Assembly: GCA_946807835.1 (NCBI GenBank)
Contig: OX327691.1
Coordinates: 15,117,688-15,181,687 of the forward strand
Length of the DNA stretch: 64,000 nucleotides
Reading direction: 5' to 3'
DNA from: Ailanthus altissimus
Lineage: Eukaryota > Streptophyta > Magnoliopsida > Sapindales > Simaroubaceae
In this document: in pieces, positions 48,119-60,500 of the stretch
Position numbering within the stretch: the stretch's first letter is position 1
Layout: every line of letters starts with the position of its first letter
Notes under the pieces: generated by a model
Told to the model about the DNA's origin: nothing
What the model saw: only the letters and a program-made list of their open reading frames with translations
Database searches by the model: none
Program-made: the position numbers and the translations under genes

Positions 48119-49213
48119 TTAAGTAGTTGACGAATTACCAAGCATCAGTGTTGTTGGCTCTTTATAAGGAGTGTAATTCTTGAACCAATCCTTGTCAAAG
48201 CACACATGTCTATTGGCACCAGAATCGGCCCACCATCCTTCCACACTTGAAACCATATTCACATCGGTGATCATTGCAACATATGGTTCTTCGGTAACAT
48301 GAGCTTGAGGAATAGGCTCATGTTTTCGGTGTCGGCAAAATCGAGCAATATGCCCACTCTTGCCGCACACAAAACAAACTGAAGGATGAGATTGGTTCTT
48401 GTTCTCTTGGCTTGGGTTTCCCTTATTTTGATGGTGAGGCTTCCCAAACTTTTTCATATTCTTCTTCTTAGGCTGAAAATGACCATGTCTCGTATGATTA
48501 GTATTTTTGGGTAAGGTATTATTTGACGAAACCAGATTTACCTTGGTGGAGTTAGCATTGCTTTCTCGCATAAGAACATCTTGTCCTCTTGCTTCCTCCT
48601 TTACACGAATGCGTGTAATTAATGTCTCCAAGGAAATCTCCTTTTGCTTGTGACGCATGGTTTTTTGGAACTCTCTCCAATAAGGCGGCAATTTGTCGAT
48701 AATTCCAGCCACAACGAGATTGTCTCCGATCTTGACACCCTCGGATGTGACTTCGGCGACAATCATTTGGAAATCCTGAACTTGCTCCGCAACCGATTTT
48801 CCATCCACCATTTGAAAGCGAAAAAAGCAGCTTGCAGCATATTTCTTTGCGCCTGCCTCCTCGGTGTCATACTTACTCTGCAAAGCTTTCCAAATCTTTT
48901 TGGCAGAAGAGTAAGTGGTATCATAATAATCATAAAAATGATCAGCAAGACAATTCAAGAGATAATAACGGCACTTATACTCATCTTTTTCATATTTCTG
49001 GACTATTTCTTCATGATCATAGAGCTCATCTTCGTTCATGCCCTCGGTACTCTCCTTATTTGGATTTTTGCTGGTAAGGACGTAGGCCACCTTGAAAAGA
49101 TTGAGATAGAATAGGACTTTCCCCTTCCACCTCTTGAAGTGAGCTCCTTTGAAGCGGAATGGCTTGTTGAGATCTCCAACATTGTCAGATGACTTCTCGG
49201 GTACAGGTTCCAT
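48119..49213 (-). pseudogene. copia gag and protease of element C
   Basis: 364 open codons start [21 protein letters not shown] gag capsid region ([37 protein letters not shown]) is followed by a basic stretch and an intact zinc knuckle, [14 protein letters not shown]. The protease active site is [12 protein letters not shown]. The frame ends at a TAA (48119-48121) where relatives have lysine (GNSSTTKV). Everything up to this stop appears undamaged. Confidence 0.88.
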
Positions 49214-49234
49214 ATCTTTGAATCTCTTTAAAAT

Positions 49235-49707
49235 TGTTGAGAATTTACAAAGAAATTACAAGTAAAATTACAAATAATTTCTTTCTTCCTAGAAGCACGT
49301 AAACAATCAGGCTGAGACGCGGATATCTCGCTCTCTTTAAGGAGATTCAAGCCCACTAGTGCAGTAGTCTATCTCTTGACTTGTCCTCTCTAGGATATAA
49401 CAGCCCAACTGAAACGTTGTATGACTCACACCTATCTGCACAAGGAGATGAGACCAAAGCTACACAACACAAACACCTTTCTTTGGCCAATAAAAAAATA
49501 CAAGAGAATTGAAAATTAATCAGAAAAGATGGGGGAGACTTATATAGATGTATATGTACACCTAATTAATAAATACTAATCAATTAATCTTTCAAGTAAA
49601 AAGATAAAAAATAAGAAGACTTCAAATTAATAAGAAGACAAAAGATGAAAATATTTCAAATTAATCTTCCACTAAAAATAATAATTAATATTAAAAATGT
49701 ACCAACA
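49235..49707 (-). repeat. 5' LTR of copia element C
   Basis: 473 bases, reading on the element strand from TGTTGGTACA to TTCTCAACA. It is the partner of 44130-44709. The primer site next to it (TTTTAAAGAGATTC) is a poor match to the usual TGGTATCAGAGC. Confidence 0.92.
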
Positions 49708-52700
49708 CATTCAATTTATATAAAATATATATATATATATGTTAAAAGGGGTTTGCTGACTACAAAAATATTTTAAAGAGTTTCTATAGCTACTTTCACG
49801 TTTTGCATCATGTTAACTTAATGGCAACAGTTTTATAATTATTTCGAAAAGATGAAGATTAATACAAACGTACTATCTCTTTTTTTTTTTTTTCTGAAGA
49901 CTTGAAGTGGGTCGCGGCCAAAAAGCATAATTTTGTGCTAATACTATGCTATTTCATTGTTGGCAAGTTGATGATTCTAAACATTTTGTCCCATCTAAAG
50001 TTTTTGTTATATATATACCATCTAAATTTTATTCCCACCGTTATTATTCTGATAATACAATTTAAATAAGACGTGTTTAAAAAATATATGTGAGTTTTAA
50101 AAAAATATCAATGATATAATTTAATTATAATATAAATAATATAATTTAGTAATACTTTAAATGAGATAAGTATTTTTTTAATATATAATTAAATGATATA
50201 ATATTTTAAAAGAATTTTTTTAATTGACAAATAAAAAATCAATGATTTTTTTATTAAAAACTTAATTTTAAAAGTTTAGTTTAAAAAATTTAACCAATCG
50301 AACCTTTATACTTGTATTTTACAATAGTTGTAGTTTCAAAATCACAATATTAAATTATTAGAATACTAAACATATGCTTATTAATGGGATGATTTATACT
50401 TCCAAAATTAAAATAATTTCAAAATTCAAAAGTTATATTTACTAATAATAATGTTATATATTTTAATTTTGAATATCAAATTTTAGACTTTAAATAAGGT
50501 GTCAAACAATCATTAGGTGATTAACTTTTATTATTTTTATAATTTTTTATTATACTATTTTTTTCATATAATAATTATCTAATACTTTATTTAAAATTTA
50601 AAATATAATTTAAAAAATGTAATATTACTCATTTATTAATCAACCATTTATATTTTTGGCAACTGCATGCACCCCACATTAATTATGGCTTCAAAATTAC
50701 ATACAACAGTGTAATACCACATGCATTCTCAACCATCGGTTGATTTGTAATTTAAAATATGGTTTGAGATATAGTTTAGTTTAGAGCTTTGAGATAAAAC
50801 TTCAGCATGACTATATAAAAGAGGATAAAAAAAGAAAAAGAAAAAGACAAAGACAGTTTTTTCTCATTGTTTACATGTTTTTTTTTTAAGACTTTTATTT
50901 TTAGTTTTTCAAAATTTACATGCCAAATAAGTCCTTAATCCTTATTGTTAATTACATTGATTAATGTAACTTCTACAATCTAAAAAAAATAGCATTTAAA
51001 GATGAATAGTAATCTTAATATCACGTGGGATTTTATCAAGGTGGCCTATTAATGAAAGTTTGAAACTCTTAACCAAGTACCGATGCACTTTTGAATCTCC
51101 CAATTAGATTTTACAACTCCATAAAAAACCATGACCAAGTGATTAATTAACCCATCGCCTTAATACAAAGAGTTAAAAATAATTTAAATTATTGAATCAA
51201 ATAAAAGAATTAAAGGTGGTGATATTTAATTATTAATTTAATAAATACAAATTTTTTATTATTAATATTATTAAAACCTTACTAATATTGTAAAATAATC
51301 TTAATAAAAAAACAGCACCCACGTAACAACAACAACAATAATAATAATTAATAAAACAAATGTAAAAGAAAAAACCATGACCGTAAGATCATTGACGAGA
51401 ATATTCTGATTCTGATTCTGGTAGTTTTAGCCCGTCTCTTACCTAGCTAGCATACAGTCACACAGGTACATGGAAACCACTAGGGAAATAAACACAAGAA
51501 GCACGATGATGCCAACAGAGCAATAAACGGCCGTCAAAGTAGAAGAAAGTTAAGTCAATGCCGATTGCCAAACCATCTGATCTCCTCTGAATTTCTACAT
51601 TCATTGAATTTCAATGGCTGCGATCATCTCGGACCCCACAATCCACCCCCACCCCCACCCGCCCCAGGTTACAGGTTACCTCGGACCAGCACAACTTATT
51701 TTTGTGGGTCCCATCTAATCTATTATCTTCGATTTTAAAAGAAAATTTGAGACATAATATAATATAGAGGTATTGGGTCTTGGGATGAATCTAGTTTGTA
51801 TATATATATTTTTTAAATACATTTATTACATAACAAATTTTAAAAAATTATAATAATTACTAATAAACATTTATCATATGATAAATTTTAAAGAATTACA
51901 ATAATCATCAATAATTTAAATATGTCATACTAATAAAATAACTGCTCCCCTAAAAGTTAAAAAATAACGGAAATATTTTAGTGTCTAATTTGTATATCAA
52001 TAATATTATATATTTTAAAATTTAAATTTAAATAACATGTCAAATAATTATTAAATATTAACTTAACACATTATTTAAGATTTAAATTTTAAAATGTGAT
52101 TTAAAAAGTATAATATTATTTTTTATATATAATTAATGGAGATAAATTTTATAATAATTAGAATAAATAATTTTATGATATATACCTTGGGTGACGTATT
52201 TTAAAATACATATATTTTTGTCAGTAATCTCAAAAATACATTAATATTTATAAAGTTCTTAAATAATTAATTACACCATAAAAAATTAAAAAAAGAACTT
52301 AGAATGTACTCTTTTTTTTTTGAAACAAATTTAGAATGTACTCTTAAAAATACTTTAACACAATTCATATTTTTCAATTAAAAGCAATTGTTTTATTTAT
52401 CAATCATCATTTAAAAACAAAATAATAATAATAATAATAATAACAGAGAAGTCATTGCATTTTAAATAAGTTTTCAAATGAAAAGGACCTCATTATTAAC
52501 TAAAATAAAAAATAAATAAAAGTTACATTTTCAAAAATAAAAAAATAAATCTTAATACAAACCACAAGTTATGATATCTTCCTAGATTTCTTTACTATTT
52601 TTTTTTCTTGAGTATTGAATTAATTATTTATCCGAAAATAAACCAAATTAGCCTCAATTTTTTTAAAAAATTTAAATAAAAACTGAACTTGTAATTAACT
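49708..52700. other. AT-rich intergenic region
   Basis: No gene seen. Simple repeats occur (AT run near 49727, AAT run near 52422). A C-rich tract at 51646-51665 is listed separately. The right end leads into the UDP-GALT1 promoter. Confidence 0.6.
51646..51665 (-). other. G-quadruplex motif
   Basis: On the minus strand four G-runs (4, 3, 5 and 5) are parted by single bases, an extreme G-quadruplex pattern. The plus strand has the matching C-runs. It lies about 1.45 kb before the UDP-GALT1 start codon in otherwise AT-rich DNA. Confidence 0.75.
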
Positions 52701-52718
52701 CTGTAATTATCAATTTCC

Positions 52719-52725
52719 TATAAAA
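52719..52725 (+). promoter_or_regulatory. TATA box of the nucleotide-sugar transporter gene
   Basis: TATAAAA lies about 390 bases before the start codon, with a purine- and pyrimidine-rich leader between. Transcription would start near 52750. This is the only TATA-like box I see at a sensible distance. Confidence 0.5.
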
Positions 52726-53112
52726 CGCAAACACAGAATGAACGTTGTTTAATATTTCATCAGAGAGGACAAGAGGGAGAAGGAGACGTTGATGAAGAAG
52801 AGAGAAGCAAATACAAATCACGTGGCTGCATAAACCGTTACAAGCCTCTCTAAAAAATTCCTTGTTCTCGTTGGGTTTTTTCTCTCACTCAAATTCTACT
52901 CTCTCAATTAAATTCTTATATTCATGTAATTTATTTCGCCCTATCTTTTTTTTTTTTTCCCTCTCAAGCCTATTAACGGCAGCTTCTATAGCTGCTAGTT
53001 ACTGGTATTAATTAATTAATTGAACCCCACTAAATTGAAGTGAAATTCGGGGTGGGTTTTTGGTAGAGTTTGATTTTGGTTATTGGGTTGATCTGGTTTA
53101 TTGAGAAGAGAG

Positions 53113-56065
53113 ATGGAGGAGAGTTTGTGTAATTGGAGCGTGATTAGATCTCTGTTAGCCATTATTCAGTGGTGGGCTTTTAACGTTGCTGTGATTATCA
53201 CCAACAAGTGGATCTTTCAGGTCTGTTTTTCACTTTTCCATTTCTTATAACCTTATGTTATTGTTAACGTAATTTTGTTGTATTATTGACTCTTTGTTGA
53301 TTACGTTTCATTAACTTGTTTAATTTTGATGGAATCATTAGTCTGTGCAGAAGGTGTTAATTGGGTGATCTTGATTTTTTTTTTAACGGATCAGCTTCCT
53401 TTTTTTTTTCTCTCTCTAATTGATCTAAGGCTGTATTGGGCAGCTTGAGATTTGTTCATAGAACTAGAATTGGATGGAAATGGGGGTTGGAAAATTTAGA
53501 GATTGACAAGTGACATCTCAAATCCACGTAATTATGATTTTAAAGGTTTAATTCCATGGTGCCAAACGCAGCATAAGTGTTTCCATCTAGGCACAATATA
53601 TTGGAATGTTATAAACCTCAAAATGCCAAATTTGATGAATATGGTGAGCTGGTCAATGATTCATTGTTTGATCTATCCATAGTTTATGATTTTATTTTAC
53701 AATATTAAATATAATTTCACATTTACTTATGGCATTTTTATGCTCACAGTCATGTGTACGTATATAAAGGGAAAAGTGCTTATGGCAAGGCTGTTGATTT
53801 TGTTTGTTTCCTAAGTAATTTGGTTGAAACATGTACGTTTTTTTGGGAACAGAATAATCCCAGTCTATAGAAGTTATATTCCTGTCAGATTTAATTCATT
53901 GCAGCCATTTGAGAAAATTTATCTGAAACTAGTTTTTGTTGGAGCATGTTGACGGTGAGATGGAGACGGTGCAAGAGGGACAATATGGTTAGCTTAAAAG
54001 GGGTTGAGCGACATGTTGAACAGTTGTTGAATATTCTAGAATTCTTGTTCTAGTTGCTTCCATTCCTCGGGGCATAGAAGCTGCCAGTCCCTGCCTTGAG
54101 CTATAGGAATAACCAAAAGGATGAGTCTCAGCTATCAATAATTTTCTTGTTTCTCTTTTGGGTGGGAGAATGGAGGGGTTTCTAGCATTACATGCTTTGC
54201 CTGCCCAGACTTTTCAAAAACATATTTAGTTACTGAGTTTTCATTTTTGTATAGTGAAGACAAGGTTGACCAAGATTTTTGAGTTCTTGCAAAACTGAGA
54301 TTTAGATTGATGTTAGACATTTTTCTGCATTGATAGTTCATTTATTCATTTTTTTTTCTCGAAAAAACATTGCTGTGAAATGTCGATAATAATGTTGGTT
54401 TAAGAATTTGATGATGATTACTCCTTTCTTTTTCGTTTTACAGAAACTGGATTTCAAATTCCCTCTATCAGTGTCATGTATTCACTTCATATGCTCAGCC
54501 ATTGGAGCATATCTGGTGATCAAAGTTCTCAAACTTAAACCCCTGATAACAGTCGACCCCGAAGATCGATGGAGAAGAATATTTCCCATGTCATTTGTGT
54601 TCTGTATCAACATAGTGTTGGGGAATGTGAGCTTACGCTATATTCCGGTTTCTTTCATGCAAACAATAAAGTCGTTCACTCCTGCAACCACAGGTCTGGT
54701 CAAAAAATAGTTTAATAAATTATTCTGTCTTCCCTCGGTTCTAGTATCTTTCATGTGAAATATGCTATATTATCATCTTACCTTGATGAATTTGAACAGT
54801 TGTTTTACAGTGGCTGGTATGGAGAAAATACTTTGACTGGCGAATCTGGGCTTCTTTAGTGCCTATTGTTGGAGGAATACTCCTCACATCTGTGACAGAA
54901 CTTAGTTTTAATATGTTTGGATTTTGTGCTGCACTATTTGGATGTTTGGCTACTTCCACGAAGACTATTCTTGCAGAATCTCTACTGCATGGTTACAAGT
55001 TTGACAGGTAGTATCTTTGTTCTTTGAGGCACTCCTGAACAGAGCTTAAATCCACCTGAAACCATTTAATTTTATTAGTATATGGACTTGTGTGCTTGTG
55101 CACTTGCTTAGTGCTGTCTTATATGATCAACTGTTATAGAATTTATGCTGACTTCTTTACCCTGCTGCATTTTGTGTGCTCCCAAGCATTAACACAGTGT
55201 ACTACATGGCACCTTTTGCAACCATGATTTTGGGAGTACCGGCCTTGTTACTTGAAGGTGGTGGGATTATGGATTGGCTCAGCACCCATCCATCTCCTTG
55301 GTCTGCCCTCATCATTATTTTCAGCTCTGGGGTACTGGCGTTCTGTCTTAATTTCTCCATCTTTTATGTGATTCACTCCACAACTGCTGTTACATTTAAT
55401 GTTGCTGGGAATCTTAAGGTGAGATAAATTACAAAGGATTTGAAGCCCAACACCTTTTGATGTTTTTAGACATTGCTATAATCCATTATCATATTGATTC
55501 TGCTCAAGCGTTTCCGAGTAGTTAATTAGTTTGGAGGAATTATACTACCTATATATGACAGGCTTCAAGAATTCCATTTGCATATTCCCAGTTTAACTAC
55601 AGAATTTTCTAATTATAGCATATTCCCAGTTTAACTACAGAATTCTCTAATTATAGCATATTCTGAATCTTATTATTCACATTGCATGTACTTGCTTTCA
55701 TTTTTTTTCCCTAAACTTTTCTTCATTATTTCATTTAAGCCCACAAGTTCTGGGGTTGGATAAGTTTCCTATGATGCAAACAAGTTGGATTAGTGTTCTA
55801 CTATTAGTATCCTTAATTTTGTCATGTATATTTTATGCAGGTTGCTGTTGCTGTCTTGGTTTCATGGCTGATATTCCGGAATCCGATCTCTGGTATGAAT
55901 GCTGTTGGATGTGCTATTACACTCTTAGGTTGTACATTCTATGGATACGTGAGGCACATGCTTTCTCAACAGCCACCACCTGGTACCCCTCGAACTCCTC
56001 GTACTCCAAGGAATCTGATGGAACTGCTCCCTCTTGTTAATGATAAATTAGATGATAAGGTCTAG
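53113..56065 (+). CDS. UDP-GALT1: Golgi nucleotide-sugar transporter, UDP-galactose transporter 1 type, 340 aa
   Basis: A member of the NST/TPT branch of the drug/metabolite transporter fold. It carries UDP-galactose (UDP-sugars) into the Golgi for glycan synthesis in exchange for UMP. Exons: 53113-53220, 54444-54693, 54800-55007, 55187-55418, 55841-56065, all GT-AG, 1023 nt in total. The protein starts MEESLCNWSVIRSLL and has about ten membrane segments (for example SVSCIHFICSAIGAYLVIKV, ASLVPIVGGILLTSVTEL, ALIIIFSSGVLAFCLNF). Conserved parts include NVSLRYIPVSFMQTIKSFTP, WRKYFDWRIWASL, ESLLHGYKFDSINTVYYMAP and STTAVTFNVAGNLK. The cytosolic tail has TPRTPRTPRN and ends DDKV. Length and text are very close to my memory of Arabidopsis At1g77610. 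No damage is seen. Confidence 0.93.
55581..55660 (+). repeat. 38-bp tandem duplication in intron 4
   Basis: CATATTCCCAGTTTAACTAC begins at 55581 and again at 55619. A partial third start is at 55657. The copies differ at one base, so this is recent. It lies away from both splice sites. Confidence 0.9.
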
Positions 56066-57504
56066 TTATCACGGCAGTGCATGAAGTTATAAAGCAGTTG
56101 GAGAAGGGGTTATAGGAAAAGCAGATATTATGGAAGATAAAAACACCACATTGTGGTGATTTTACAGTAGATAACTCAGTGGTCTCTAATATAATTTTTT
56201 TTTCTTGCTCATAAATAGAATTTTTTTTCCGCTTTTTATCATCAAAATTGTTATTGTCCTATATGATTTAGCTTGCAGTCGCGGTGTCCAATGCTTTATT
56301 AAATATAATCTAATGTCTTAAAAACAATCAGAGAAGAAGGCCTGCTTCCCCCGTCTGATGACTTTTATAACATTGATTCTTGTTATTTAGGGAATAAATT
56401 TTGTTTTGCATTTTTCGTTTCAATTGTCAATAAAACCTAAGGTTAAAGCCATTTATGCTACAACTTTTCATAAGAGCTCATTTGAGAAATCACATTAAAT
56501 CAGCAAAAGTTACCATTCTATTTGTGTTTGATTATCAGAATATTTGCTAGTTGTGCTGTATTTTAACAATTCAAAAATAATTTTAAAAAAGGGAGAAACA
56601 TGAAGACCTTTTGAATTTTGGGCAGTCTTGTTGATTTCATTTCACTTTATTTTTATTGGATGTTAAATAATGATGTGAGGGAAAGGGAAGAAATTAAGAA
56701 CTACAAAAATTTTAGATAAACTCCGCATAATTTGAGTAAATATATAATAGGCAAACAATTTTAGATTACCTTTCAGCTGATGGGTTCAATTTCATGAAAG
56801 TCCCCAGGTTGTTAGAGATTAATATTTTAATTATTCTTACACTTATAATTCATTTTTGGCTTTTACTTGAGAAATGGAGAAAACATATTGCTCCGAAATA
56901 TCTGATTCAAACAAAATATCTTAAAATGATTCCCATAAAAAGCGACAAAGATGAACCAAAAATATTTTGACAGTTTAGATTAGTGCGTCCTGAATCTTTT
57001 TTCCACAGAATCAAACATTTCCTCCGACTAATTAAAAATACAGACAATATCACCTCTATAGAAAAAATAAAAATAAAACCAAGTCCATCTAGTTTTTCTT
57101 TTACAGAGGGTCAACTTTTATCTGAAAATAAATCAACTGACAAGAAAGACCCAAGTCTCAATTCAGTTCAATTTCTTGAAATCAATTTTAAAAAATTAAG
57201 AAGATGATTTAACACAACAAATCATGAATAGGTATGGGGCGGCAGATCCATCAGCAAGACAGCAACAATACTCTCCTTCACAACATCATTTCTGTTGGCA
57301 AAGCAGAGCCTAACCTATGGAATTATACTTCCAACATTTATGCGTAATTCATGCCAGTTTTTGGTGTAAAATCATCTCTCTTAACAAAGCTCTCCCCGAG
57401 TTATCTACTATTTCAAATAATGAAATCCAATTTTAAGTACCTTTGTGGGAAGCCAATCTTCTTTCAGCAGGAGGATCACCTACAGCAAAGGAATTAGGCA
57501 CAGT
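56066..57504. other. Region between convergent genes
   Basis: Contains the 3' untranslated parts of UDP-GALT1 (plus strand; poly-A signals AATAAATT near 56393 and AATAAAAC near 56430) and of ATR3 (minus strand). The ORF at 56983-57207 is low-complexity and unsupported. Confidence 0.6.
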
Positions 57505-60500
57505 TCAAGGCCATGCTTCAACATGGTATCTACTGGCTCTTTGCAATGCTCTGAGCCAGGTTGCAGCAGAGTCCATTGGAGCCTCACCCTCTTTTGATAC
57601 AATTTCCTCAAAGGTAGACCAAACATCAGAGGGCATTTTGGTTGAGGAGCCTGCAACATATATGCATGCCTTTGAGAGCAGCAAATTCCAAATCCTCTGG
57701 CTCTGTTCCAGCATCTTATGCTGCACATAAACCTTCTGCGGTTGGTTTCTTGAGAAGGCAACATAAAAGCCTCCACCTTTTGCTTCTGAAAGTACTCCGC
57801 CATTTTGCGAATGAGACAACCAAAAGTCTTTGTATAGGAAGTCATTCTCATTGCGGCAACCAAAGAAGAAGATAATAGGTGCAGTTGGACCAGACAAACT
57901 TTGTATGGCTCTTTCCTCCACAAAACCACGAAAAGGTGCACAACCAGTTCCAGGTCCAATAAGAATGAGGGGAAGTGATGGTGGTGGGCGAGGAAGAGAA
58001 CCTTTATGAAACCATGCTGGAACATATACACCTGCTCATGACAGAATAATTAGGTTTGCACATCAAGCAGGATAAATTTGTGCTTTACTGAAATAAGCTT
58101 GGTAAGTTAACTATTTTACTGTGTCCATACCCTGTTGAGGATCAAGTCCAGCAAGCCACGTAGAGCAGAGACCCTTTCGCTTCCTCTTGTAAGGTGTCAT
58201 CCATGTGACTACATTGACAGTCAAGTGCACTTGGTTGGGGTGAGCTAAAAGGGAAGAAGAAATGGAGAAAGCCCTTGTCTTTAATGGAGGAACCAATTGC
58301 ACCAGCCAATCAAAGGGCATTTGCACCAAAGGGAAATCCTCTAATACCTTGTAATAGAGAATGCAATCAAATATTTGAAACAATAAGGTATGATGCATGC
58401 CAAAGAATAAGAAGTGCAATGAGAGATTTTGTATGGAGCCTTTGATAGAGGATTCAGAAAACACATGCAAACTTTCTTTCTACATAATCAATCATGCACT
58501 TGAAGGCACTAACTAAATCAATCTTCATGCAGCTGTTACTCTAGGGTTTTTCCAATCAGACAAAAAAATGTATAAATTCTTTTAATAGCACCAAAATAAA
58601 CATTATAACATGGAAAGTAACCATGTTGCAGTTTTTATTTTAGTCACAGATTGCTGCAGTTGACAACAATTAAACATTCCAAATGAGTTTCTTTGTAATT
58701 CTTGTTATAAGTGCTTGTATTTTGTCCTATTACAAACCAATCAAGCAGGCAGCAAAATCCTAATCTGTTAAGAATGAAAATGCAACCAAAGATGCTTATA
58801 AATGATGCAAAATTGAAGGATTTGACAAAAAGCATGTATTATACACTCTCTTGACTTTACCTCCAGAACAGTTCTTCGTTCCCTCTGGTTGTACTGGTAC
58901 AGGTCATCTCTTCCTTCAGGTGAGGCAAAATAGTGAAGCCTTTCCTTTTCATGTTCAGCCGTTGCAAAAAAACTCATGACCTGGAAAAGAATTCAGTAAA
59001 GAAAAATGAATAGAAGCACACAGGCATGTCGCAAAAGCACAAGGATTGACTTGAATTACATCTCAAAACTCCATAGGACTTCAAAAAAATTAAGCAAATA
59101 ATGTATCATTGTGAACTTCTCATTAGTGTTCTATGTTCTTTAAGAAGATTCATTCCTTTCTTCTTTTCTCGGGAAATACCGCATACACTATCTGGGCTAT
59201 CATTAACACTCTCCATAAATTTGTTAGGCTTTTAATTGAAATTACAGGGACCAGATTACCAATGTAAAACTTTTATCTATTCCAATCATTTCCTGAAATA
59301 TGACTTAATAGAGCACATGGAACAAAAACTTGTCCAAGGAAACTAAAGCATCCTAGATAACATATAATAAGCTGGAATGATGGTCTGGTTGAGAAATTCC
59401 ACAATAGAACCAGATGAGTGAAAGGTAAAGGATTCTTGCCTCAAAGAAATAGCGTCTTGGAGAAGCTGATGCAACATCCATTGTCAATTCTACAAATTTT
59501 CTTAATTTTATGGGGACCTCTGTAGTATTTACACGAGTGTCAGGAAGACTATTATTCTTGTCAATACGATGAACCTGCAATAAGCATATTTCAGTATAAA
59601 TAGGTTAGGCAAGCATAATGCAAACTTTAATTTTACTCAGTTTCGTTATACACGTGAAATTTGGAACATTAGAAAATGTCCGACACAGGATGCAGAAGAG
59701 AAATATCATAGGACAAAGACAGCTGAAACACACATTTATAGAAATGTAATCTATCCACTCAATAAGAAGACACCTAAGATTGATGGACTAATACTGCAAT
59801 CAATCAAAAGGAAAAGTACTATTTACAGTGATTAGTGCTTCTGGATCCAAGTTACAACGCTGTATGAAAGCATCCACTGCAGCTGAATCCTGACCAGGGA
59901 GAACCTCAAGAACATCACCAACTTCATATTCTATGGCCTGAAAAAGACACAAACACAACTTCACTTGCAGAGAAGATAAATTAATGTAGATTTATCAAAC
60001 AGTAAGCGTAAATAATGGGCTTCATATACTGAGTGACAAGTAGTCAAATCAAAAGAAACCCATAAGAAACAACTTACTTTTGAAACAAATTCAAATTCAA
60101 AGTGGCGCACATCTTTTCCACAGCCCGTTCTTGCCAATGATTGATTTTTTATCTAAAAGAGAAAACTGAATTGGTTATTGAGAGAGGAAAGATAATTAAA
60201 CGGAAACAAAGGGGCATTCACACTCAAAGGCCCAATGGCATAGAGACAATCAAAACTTGAATAACCAGGAATAAAAGTACTAACTACAAATCATCCCATT
60301 CACATGTTACTTCATATCCCATACAGATTCAGACACAAAATGAATTGTACTATTTATTGGCTGATGAAATTAGAAACTCGTAGAATGGAACAGAACATTC
60401 TTAACTACAAAAAATAATATATGCTGCAATACCATTTTGAGAAAGCAATCAGGGTTATTCTTGTAACTGGAAAATTTTCCAGCAGACATGGAACGAGCGC

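Larger units (their letters stand above)
44130..49707 (-). mobile_element. Nearly complete Ty1/copia element C (5.6 kb)
   Basis: Two LTRs (44130-44709 and 49235-49707) enclose gag, protease, integrase, reverse transcriptase and RNase H in copia order, read right to left. The flanks CATTA (44125-44129) and CATTC (49708-49712) are a target duplication with one change. The LTRs differ at about 23 of roughly 350 compared bases, mostly C/T changes, so the insertion is not young. A handful of stops and one frameshift make it inactive as it stands. Confidence 0.93.

Noticed and set aside
48644..49114. 156-codon plus-strand frame
   Set aside because: Shadow of copia C gag, which has clear domains on the minus strand.
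57642..57875. Plus-strand frame over the ATR3 last exon
   Set aside because: Antisense shadow of the NADPH-binding domain.
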